Shown here: positions 1 through 5,332 of the stretch, in pieces
Layout: each line of letters begins with the position of its first letter
Numbering within the stretch: position 1 is the first letter of the stretch
Assembly (NCBI GenBank): GCA_937942405.1
Contig: CALDEN010000248.1
Location: forward strand, 1 to 6,648
Length of the DNA: 6,648 bases
Direction: 5' to 3'
Source of the DNA: an uncultured Saprospiraceae bacterium
GTDB lineage: Bacteria; Bacteroidota; Bacteroidia; Chitinophagales; Saprospiraceae
Position numbers and translations under genes: made by a program
The notes under the pieces: model-generated
The model's input: the letters and a program-made list of their open reading frames with translations, nothing else
Database searches by the model: none
What the model was told of the DNA's origin: nothing

Positions 1-585
1 GGTAAATTCTGTTCCCACTACAGTCACGTCTCCATGATTAGTGTTGATAGTAAACGGATTTTCTACATCAGACTCTACCTCATAATAGGCTCTCCCTGAT
101 AATGAAACCAACCTTTCATCTGTAAAATCACTTAATACTTCTAGTGTACTATTCCGATCCAAAAGAATTTTTGAATTATCCGATAATAAGACATCTTGCT
201 TTTCCATCGCATTGGCTGCAAATGAAGTCGGCTCACTTAATGTATCCCCACCGAGATAGCTTTTAATGCCTATTCCCACTGCTACTAATAGTAATAAGCT
301 AGCGGCAAGTGGCATTAATCTACGTACTATAGAATAGGTATTATTTTTTTGAACTGGCGTTTTTAACTCCTCAGAGACGATGGCTGAGTTGAGTTTTTGC
401 CATGCTCTGTTTTCGTCGAACTCTTGATAATCTTTCAGTCCATTAGAATCTTCCCAAATTACACTCATATCCTGCAATGCATTTAGGTTATCCTCCCCCT
501 CTTGTTTCCAAAGCTCCAGTTGAGCCTTTTCCTCATTGGAAGCCTCATCATTAAAAATTCGTGCTAATAAATTATCTAAATCCAT
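1..585 (-). CDS. FecR-family transmembrane anti-sigma factor (C-terminus cut by window edge)
   Basis: This is the first 195 codons of a FecR-like sigma regulator; the rest lies beyond the left edge. Reading from ATG at 583-585 gives a cytoplasmic N-terminal part (residues 1-88) that is acidic and helical, beginning MDLDNLLARIFNDEASNEEK, as expected of the sigma-binding region. One hydrophobic helix follows at about residues 90-108 (LMPLAASLLLLVAVGIGI). The start of the periplasmic FecR domain comes next, with the family's usual pattern: VLLSDNSKILLDRNSTLEV, then RLVSLSGRAYYEVE, then NPFTINTNHGDVTVVGTEF near residue 194. Members of this family usually exceed 300 residues, so roughly 100-150 are missing. 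By family knowledge it holds its partner sigma factor at the inner membrane and releases or activates it on a signal from the cell envelope. It starts 14 bases after the sigma gene stop, so the two are almost certainly one operon. Only a weak AAGAAG stretch precedes the ATG. No outer-membrane receptor partner is visible in the window. Confidence 0.93.
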   Translation of the reverse strand, partial: MDLDNLLARIFNDEASNEEKAQLELWKQEGEDNLNALQDMSVIWEDSNGLKDYQEFDENRAWQKLNSAIVSEELKTPVQKNNTYSIVRRLMPLAASLLLLVAVGIGIKSYLGGDTLSEPTSFAANAMEKQDVLLSDNSKILLDRNSTLEVLSDFTDERLVSLSGRAYYEVESDVENPFTINTNHGDVTVVGTEFT

Positions 586-599
586 TCGAATAATCTTCT

Positions 600-1100
600 T
601 TACTTATTAAGTTTTTCTCTTAAAAATTTTAAAGCTTTTCCTATTTGATTCTCAACGGTTTTAACAGATATTTCTAGTTCTGCCGCGATTTCACTGTAAG
701 TTAAGCCATTAATCTTGCTCATTTTAAAGACTTGCTGGCATTTAGGCGGCAATTGTCGTATTGAAGCAAAGATTTTCTCTTTCATCAAATAATTGTCCGC
801 TTCTTGCATAAGCTGTTCATCCGATTCTATCTCCTTGGTCTTTTCAAGAACCATAGTATCATTTAGCTTATTACGTCTGAGAATCTCAATAGCCCTATTC
901 TTAGTACTCTGAAATAAAAATGACTTTACATTATTGTCCGCTTGGATTACTTCTCGCTTCATCCAGAATTTAACAAACACATCCTGAACGATGTCTTCTG
1001 CCACAGACTTATCTTTTACATAGCCGTAGGCAAAGTTTGACAGAGCATTAAAATACTCGTCAAAATATACTCTAAACTTTGTTTTATCTATTCCGCTCAA
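600..1100 (-). CDS. ECF-type RNA polymerase sigma factor (FecI-like)
   Basis: This is a 166-residue extracytoplasmic-function sigma factor, of usual length for the family. Region 2 covers about residues 8-78: FRVYFDEYFNALSNFAYGYV, then the core-binding segment VAEDIVQDVFVKFW, and the stretch NVKSFLFQSTKNRAIEILRR that precedes the linker. Region 4 covers about residues 115-166, with LPPKCQQVFKMSKINGLTY and the -35-reading helix-turn-helix EIAAELEISVKTVENQIGKA. There is no region 1.1 or 3, and no C-terminal extension. The start is TTG at 1098-1100: the upstream frame reaches a TAA with no ATG, and the next in-frame ATG is at residue 47, inside region 2. With the FecR-like gene directly downstream it forms a cell-surface-signalling type module. 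In Bacteroidota such pairs often control a TonB-dependent receptor and SusD-like genes, but none is seen here, so the regulon is unknown. I could not find a convincing promoter for it in the gap at 1101-1216. Confidence 0.95.
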   Translation of the reverse strand: MSGIDKTKFRVYFDEYFNALSNFAYGYVKDKSVAEDIVQDVFVKFWMKREVIQADNNVKSFLFQSTKNRAIEILRRNKLNDTMVLEKTKEIESDEQLMQEADNYLMKEKIFASIRQLPPKCQQVFKMSKINGLTYSEIAAELEISVKTVENQIGKALKFLREKLNK

Positions 1101-1216
1101 TGATTTAGTTGTTTCTTGGCTGATTTAAAGATTTAAGTTAAAGAAAAAAACTTTTTTCAATGAAGATAGTTTATAATTGCTAGAGATTAAGGCTGATATA
1201 TATCTCTTAATTAAAT
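1101..1216. other. Divergent intergenic region between the sigma-factor gene and the small membrane-protein gene
   Basis: This AT-rich 116-base gap must hold the promoters of both divergent genes. Visible in it are a near-palindromic A-tract/T-tract at 1143-1158 (arms GAAAAAA and TTTTTTC around AC) and a tandem pair GATTTAAA/GATTTAAG at 1122-1137. There is also TATAATTG at 1172-1179, which matches five of the six fixed bases of the Bacteroidota -7 element TAnnTTTG in the plus direction but has no proper -33 TTTG at the right distance. No minus-strand match to the consensus was found. No ribosome binding site is obvious for either gene. Confidence 0.5.
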
Positions 1217-1432
1217 ATGTACCTCATGAATAAAGGACTTCTTTCGCTTTTTGGATATTTATTTTTTGCTACAGGCATGATTGCACTGATCCTTTCCTTA
1301 ATCGGCTTAAAAATAAGCTTTCTTGCTTGGGCAGATAGTGATCCATTACTCGGATTAGTGGTTAAGCTAGGTCTTATTATGACTGGTCTTATCCTTATGT
1401 ATGTGGTAAAGATCAGGTCAGAGGAAGAGTAA
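1217..1432 (+). CDS. Small two-helix membrane protein of unknown function
   Basis: The gene encodes 71 residues with two clear hydrophobic helices: about 7-31 (from GLLSLFGYLF to LSLIGL) and about 44-65 (LLGLVVKLGLIMTGLILMYVV). A short polar turn containing DSDP joins them. Lysines before helix 1 (K6) and after helix 2 (K65, R67) suggest that both ends face the cytoplasm by the positive-inside rule; the tail ends in acidic EEE. ATG at 1217 gives the longest form, but ATG at 1226 (MNKGLLS) is equally credible and has the more typical membrane-protein N-terminus; neither has a recognisable ribosome binding site. It is transcribed divergently from the sigma-factor operon and converges on the DUF5686 gene, whose stop lies 16 bases away, so it is probably monocistronic. 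I do not recognise a named family. It reads as a real gene because the frame fills its interval and gives a clean, strongly patterned membrane protein, but no function can be assigned. Confidence 0.72.
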   Translation: MYLMNKGLLSLFGYLFFATGMIALILSLIGLKISFLAWADSDPLLGLVVKLGLIMTGLILMYVVKIRSEEE

Positions 1433-1448
1433 GCTCTACAATTTTCTT

Positions 1449-3920
1449 TTAGAATTCTTGAAATATTCCTAAAACTAATGCACTATCTAAGTAATTAGTC
1501 CCTCTGAAAGTCCACACATAATCCAAACGTAAGATCGGTATTCCTTTAATTCCTATATTTTCTAGACCAAAGGAAAGTTCCTGATAATTACTACTCGTCT
1601 CTTTTATCCTCAGTAAATTATAGCCAATCACAGACTTTATATTCCAGTTTTTAAGGACAGGAATCTTATCCATTAACCTACCCTCTAAGTGGTACTCCGA
1701 AAATAGACTGACGTAACTCCTGGAAGTACTATTTACATAGTTATGTAAAACTTTATACGTATTTAGATAGTTAGCTCCGAGGTTATAATTTACCATGTTT
1801 CCCCTGAAATGCTTATAATCTATAGCCGTTAAATTATTACTTGTCAAAAAAGTACCCGCCTCTATAGAATAACCCAGATAGCCCCATAGATTTAAATCTA
1901 CCTTAGTGTCAGTAATTGTTAGACTTAAAAAGTCATAACCCAGGTCTCCACCATCAACAGATATTCCTTTTTTATATCGCAGCAAAAGATCTGGCCAGTT
2001 AGACTTTTGTGTTATTCTAAAATCATTCATGGACATGTAAGTCTGCCCTATTCTATATCTGAACTTTGCATCTAGTCGTACGATTTTGTTATCTACAAAT
2101 GATTCTTCTATCGGACAGAATACACACAAGGGGTAATTAGAACTAAAGCTTTCATCCTTATTGAACAAGCTATAATCAGAATTAAGACTTAATGGTTTTC
2201 TATTTTGATACTCGACTAATAGGTCTGCTCGTAAGCCATTAAACAACTCGCTTCTGTAAGAAGCATTGATAAAATCACTTTCAAAGAGACTCAATATATT
2301 ATTTTTGGCCAGTAAGCTCTCGATAGTATTTATACCCACAGGTACTGGATTCTCCTCATTTATCTGCCGTACTTCTCTTCCGATATTTATTCCTGCAGTC
2401 GTATATTTTATGCTATTAAATCTTTTGGCTATAGCCAAAGTAGGACGCAACTGCTTATCTCCGAAGCCGTATGAGATTTTGGGCTCGACCCAAAAATACT
2501 CGGTCCGTTTTTTATTGTACTTTTCATATCTGGTGTCTAGGCTGATTTTAAACCCTTCTACAGCATTAAACTGGATCGAATTGAGCGGTGACATATAACT
2601 CCATGCTCGCTTCTCATAACTATTGCTATATGTATATCCAAATAGTATGTTGAAGAGCTTTAGTTTATTGGATTCTCTATCGAGTGAGTCGAGATATGGC
2701 TTAGAGTTCCACAATACTTCGAGGCTATCTTTTTTGTAGTAATCCTTGCGTTCTTCTTGCGTAATGGGTACCGGTCTATTTTCTTTCCAATATGTACTGT
2801 CCCTTTTATTTGCGTCTTTTTCTGCCCTGAATGTCTCACTCGTAAATACTCCATCATCGATATCCGAAAAATCATGATTAGAAAAAAAGTAAGTAAAAGC
2901 ACCATTAAACTTAAAGACCAACAAACCTATTTTAAAATTCATCACTTGCGAGAACAAAATCCACTTATCACCATCCGTAACCGGGATATAAATCTGCTTG
3001 AAAGCGATATAATCATAGATTGAGTTTTTAGCAGAGACTCCGGTCGCTTTTAAATCTGCAGTGTAGATCCTCCAAGAGTCATCGATAATATATATGTACC
3101 CTGAAAAAACAGGATCATTTTCATTTTTAGGAATGACAGCTATTTTATTGACCATATTACCATTGCCATCAAAACGAGTCCCTTCTAATCTATACGTATA
3201 AAACCGTAATGCATTATCCGCCAATGGCGACAATAGATTACGGCCAAAATTTATATGCTCGTTATAAAATGAAAAATTTACATCTGCATATTGATTAAAA
3301 CTGATGCCATCTAGGTCTCCTGCTACCTTAGAAGCATACATTACTTCTTTGAGTTGATCAGGAGCTTTATAGTATACTTTAGATTTTGATTCTGATAGAT
3401 AGATTATTCCTTGGCGATTAGAATCTAGAATACCTTCCATATCACCCAGATCTATCCCCATGAATTTTTCAGGTGTCTCGTCTATTTTGACTAGGCCTTT
3501 GATGTACAGATCTGCCTGATATTGCTGTACTTCATTGAGGTATAGATCTCTCTTTTCTATGGCCTTACGTATAATTGCATATGCTGGATCTTCTACATCG
3601 GCAGATATGACGACCTCTTCTAGATCAAAGGACTCTTCCTCTAGAATGACATTGAGCTCTTTGACCTTAGAGTCATCTATCTTTACATTTATGATTGCTG
3701 GTTCATATCCCACGTATTGAAAGACCAAGTCATACTCTCCACTTTCTAGAGTTATAGAGAAAAAACCTTCATCATTTGTCGTGGTTCCTTTAAAACTGTC
3801 CTTTACGTAAATGGTTGCATAGGACAACGCATCTCCTCCTGTGGTGGTGACATATCCAGATACTTGACTTAAGCACATGCTCGTACTAAAAAGTAGAATT
3901 AAAGATAAGAGTGCCTTCAT
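1449..3920 (-). CDS. DUF5686 / carboxypeptidase-regulatory-like domain protein, probable outer-membrane barrel
   Basis: This 823-residue exported protein is a typical full-length member of a Bacteroidota-specific architecture. Residues 1-19 are a signal peptide (MKALLSLILLFSTSMCLSQ), probably cleaved by signal peptidase I before VSG; the cysteine at 16 does not fit a lipobox. Residues 20-95 form a carboxypeptidase-D regulatory-like beta-sandwich (VSGYVTTTGGDALSYATIYV, GTTTNDEGFFSI, YDLVFQYVGYEP). The segment EEVVISADVEDPAYAIIRKA (101-120) leads into the DUF5686 region. The family marker YWKENRPVPITQEE is at 377-390. From about residue 420 to the end the sequence alternates polar and hydrophobic or aromatic positions in short strands and finishes on a terminal phenylalanine (GIFQEF), as outer-membrane barrels do. 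Family members have no established biochemical role; an outer-membrane transport or assembly role is inference. It lies downstream of glutamine synthetase on the same strand, behind a strong terminator, so it probably has its own promoter. It converges on the small membrane-protein gene. An unusual cysteine pair (C599, C602) sits in a probable loop. Confidence 0.9.
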   Translation of the reverse strand: MKALLSLILLFSTSMCLSQVSGYVTTTGGDALSYATIYVKDSFKGTTTNDEGFFSITLESGEYDLVFQYVGYEPAIINVKIDDSKVKELNVILEEESFDLEEVVISADVEDPAYAIIRKAIEKRDLYLNEVQQYQADLYIKGLVKIDETPEKFMGIDLGDMEGILDSNRQGIIYLSESKSKVYYKAPDQLKEVMYASKVAGDLDGISFNQYADVNFSFYNEHINFGRNLLSPLADNALRFYTYRLEGTRFDGNGNMVNKIAVIPKNENDPVFSGYIYIIDDSWRIYTADLKATGVSAKNSIYDYIAFKQIYIPVTDGDKWILFSQVMNFKIGLLVFKFNGAFTYFFSNHDFSDIDDGVFTSETFRAEKDANKRDSTYWKENRPVPITQEERKDYYKKDSLEVLWNSKPYLDSLDRESNKLKLFNILFGYTYSNSYEKRAWSYMSPLNSIQFNAVEGFKISLDTRYEKYNKKRTEYFWVEPKISYGFGDKQLRPTLAIAKRFNSIKYTTAGINIGREVRQINEENPVPVGINTIESLLAKNNILSLFESDFINASYRSELFNGLRADLLVEYQNRKPLSLNSDYSLFNKDESFSSNYPLCVFCPIEESFVDNKIVRLDAKFRYRIGQTYMSMNDFRITQKSNWPDLLLRYKKGISVDGGDLGYDFLSLTITDTKVDLNLWGYLGYSIEAGTFLTSNNLTAIDYKHFRGNMVNYNLGANYLNTYKVLHNYVNSTSRSYVSLFSEYHLEGRLMDKIPVLKNWNIKSVIGYNLLRIKETSSNYQELSFGLENIGIKGIPILRLDYVWTFRGTNYLDSALVLGIFQEF

Positions 3921-3942
3921 AGGTGCTATAGTAAAGTAGATT

Positions 3943-3987
3943 GCTTAAAAATAAAAATGGTTCGACAGTATTAGTGTCGAACCATTT
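3943..3987 (-). terminator. Strong intrinsic terminator of the glutamine synthetase gene
   Basis: A perfect 13-base-pair stem is formed by 3955-3967 (AAATGGTTCGACA) and 3975-3987 (TGTCGAACCATTT), with a 7-base loop at 3968-3974. Read on the minus strand the stem is followed at once by a T-rich tract (TTATTTTTAAG, about 3944-3954), the layout of a rho-independent terminator. It begins 45 bases after the glutamine synthetase stop and ends about 22 bases before the DUF5686 start codon, so it separates the two same-strand genes. The plus-strand side lacks an equally close T-run, which makes the minus direction the likely functional one. Confidence 0.88.
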
Positions 3988-4032
3988 AATATTAACGCTT
4001 TTTTAATTACGCTTATTTTCTCAATTTATAAA

Positions 4033-5124
4033 TTAAGCTTTCTTTCTTCTTTTCTTTCTCCAGTCAAAGTCCTTCCAGTTGTATGGCTTGTCCTTAACTG
4101 TAGCAATGATAGATGCTGCTACTTTATACGGGTCTGCATTAGAAGATGGTCTTCTATCTTCTAACCATCCTTTCCAGCCATCGTTTACCACATTGATCGG
4201 AATTCTGATCGATGCCCCTCTATCAGAAATACCATAAGAGAACTTATTAATACTCTGAGTCTCATGCTTACCAGTTAGACGCTCATCATTATATGCTCCA
4301 TAACACGCAATTGCCTGCTGGATTCTTTCTTTTGACGAAAACTTAGAACAGATATCATCATATACCTTTTGCTTACCTGCTGTTCTTAATTTCTTATTAG
4401 AAAAGTTAGCGTGCATTCCAGATCCATTCCAGTCTTTATCCTTACCCAGAGGCTTAGGGTGCCAGTTTACGGCTAGGCCATAATCCTCTCCTATACGCTC
4501 TAGTAGATATCTACATAACCACACTTCATCTCCAGCTGCTTTAGCTCCTTTTGCAAATACTTGAAACTCCCACTGACCAGTAGCAACTTCTGCATTGATC
4601 CCTTCTACATTAAATCCTGCAGCAAGACATACATCTAGGTGCTCTTCTACCATTTCTCTCGCAAATGCATTATTAGCTCCTACAGAACAGTAATATGGTC
4701 CTTGTGGTGCTGGATATCCTCTTGTTGGGAATCCTACAGGCTTCTTAGTAGAGGTATCATACAAGAAGTACTCTTGCTCAAAACCAAACCAAAAATCATT
4801 ATCATCATCATCTATGGTCGCTCTTCCATTAGAAGGGTGAGCCGTTCCATCTGCAGATAATACCTCACACATCACTAACCATCCATTGATCCTTTGTGGA
4901 TCTGGGTAAAGTGCTACTGGTTTAAGCAAACAATCAGATTGCCCTCCTGGAGCTTGCTCCGTAGATGAACCATCAAAAGCCCACATCGGGCAGTCTTTTA
5001 ATTTTCCTTTGAATTTAGAACTGTCTAGTACTTTAGTTTTTGATCGTAAAGATTGAGTAGGTTTATATCCATCTAACCATACGTATTCTAACTTGTGTTT
5101 AATAGTTTTTTTAGCTGCAGCCAT
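4033..5124 (-). CDS. glnA: Glutamine synthetase, type II (GSII, eukaryote-like short form)
   Basis: The enzyme makes glutamine from glutamate, ammonia and ATP, in the cytosol, and is a main route of ammonium assimilation. The 363 residues match the short GSII class rather than the roughly 470-residue type I or roughly 700-residue type III enzymes. The beta-grasp domain covers about 10-95: LEYVWLDGYKPTQSLRSKT, then WAFDGSSTEQAPGGQSDC at 48-65. The catalytic domain has the metal-binding FGFEQEYF (E116, E118), GPYYCSVGANNA, GINAEVATGQWEFQV (E179, E186), the ATP-site NGSGMH (233-238, H238), ERLTGKHE (281-288), DRGASIRIP (301-309) and LEDRRPSSNADPY (E322, R324). All expected active-site residues are present, so it should be active. 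GSII enzymes lack the adenylylation loop of type I, so control by GlnE is not expected. The protein ends in a very basic tail (WRKKRRKKA) beyond the usual family end. Start is the ATG at 5122-5124; no Shine-Dalgarno sequence is seen. It appears monocistronic, closed by the terminator at 3943-3987. Confidence 0.97.
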   Translation of the reverse strand: MAAAKKTIKHKLEYVWLDGYKPTQSLRSKTKVLDSSKFKGKLKDCPMWAFDGSSTEQAPGGQSDCLLKPVALYPDPQRINGWLVMCEVLSADGTAHPSNGRATIDDDDNDFWFGFEQEYFLYDTSTKKPVGFPTRGYPAPQGPYYCSVGANNAFAREMVEEHLDVCLAAGFNVEGINAEVATGQWEFQVFAKGAKAAGDEVWLCRYLLERIGEDYGLAVNWHPKPLGKDKDWNGSGMHANFSNKKLRTAGKQKVYDDICSKFSSKERIQQAIACYGAYNDERLTGKHETQSINKFSYGISDRGASIRIPINVVNDGWKGWLEDRRPSSNADPYKVAASIIATVKDKPYNWKDFDWRKKRRKKA

Positions 5125-5332
5125 GTCAGTTTAATTGATTTTGCTGCAAAGAAAACTGTAAAAGTCGTTTTTATTTGATTTCATTATTTAATTTCTGTTA
5201 TCGCTACGAGACAGACCTAATATGTAACCAACTGTTTTACAATTACTTGTGTTCTCATATTTGTGATTTATTTTCAAACTTTGCCTACTGTAAATGACAA
5301 GTATTTTCTAATTTGCAGCTTTTATGCTCTAT
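5125..5332. other. Divergent intergenic region between glnA and the HhH/barrel gene
   Basis: These 208 bases hold no gene that I can support. They should carry promoters for glnA (leftward) and the exported HhH protein (rightward). On the minus strand TTTCTTTG (plus coordinates 5147-5154) resembles the -7 element TAnnTTTG with one mismatch, 22 bases before the glnA ATG, but no -33 TTTG is placed correctly. The octamer ACTGTAAA occurs twice, at 5155-5162 and 5287-5294, and a related ACTGTTTTACA lies between them at 5231-5241 within a TGTAA-N9-TTACA inverted repeat (5223-5241). These could be regulator sites, but short AT-rich matches like this can arise by chance. Confidence 0.45.
5280..5315 (+). 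promoter_or_regulatory. Tentative Bacteroidota-type promoter for the HhH/barrel gene
   Basis: TTTG at 5280-5283 could serve as a -33 element. TAATTTG at 5309-5315 resembles the -7 element TAnnTTTG with one spacer base missing; TATTTTCT at 5302-5309 is an alternative with a spacing (18 bases) nearer to normal but a poorer match. With TAATTTG the spacing is 25 bases, longer than usual, and transcription would begin near 5322. That would leave only about 11 bases before the ATG at 5333, so the downstream ATG would fit better than the one at 5324. The call is weak. Confidence 0.25.

Noticed and set aside
1101..1137. Three GATTTA copies (1102, 1122, 1130) as operator repeats upstream of the sigma gene
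   Set aside because: The six-base AT-rich word is expected several times in such DNA, and the spacing is irregular apart from one tandem pair.
1426..1450. Possible hairpin AGAG-TAAG-CTCT followed by a T-rich stretch, as a terminator for the small membrane-protein gene
   Set aside because: The stem is only four base pairs and the T-run is interrupted, too weak to call.
2266..3023. Open frames on the plus strand (2266-2598, 2757-3023) and minus strand (2660-2905) inside the DUF5686 gene
   Set aside because: They lie entirely within a well-supported long coding region, lack recognisable motifs and have the composition of antisense or shifted frames.
3535..3720. Plus-strand 61-codon open frame, serine-rich
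   Set aside because: It is antisense to the carboxypeptidase-regulatory-like and following segment of the DUF5686 gene; the serine richness reflects the complement of acidic codons there.
4796..4815. ATC/GAT trinucleotide repeat as a possible microsatellite
   Set aside because: It encodes the DDDDND stretch just before FGFEQEYF in glutamine synthetase, an acidic segment I recall as usual in short GSII proteins of this phylum.
4639..4860. Plus-strand 73-codon open frame with an isoleucine run
   Set aside because: It is antisense to glnA; the isoleucine run is the complement of the Asp-rich stretch before the metal-binding motif.
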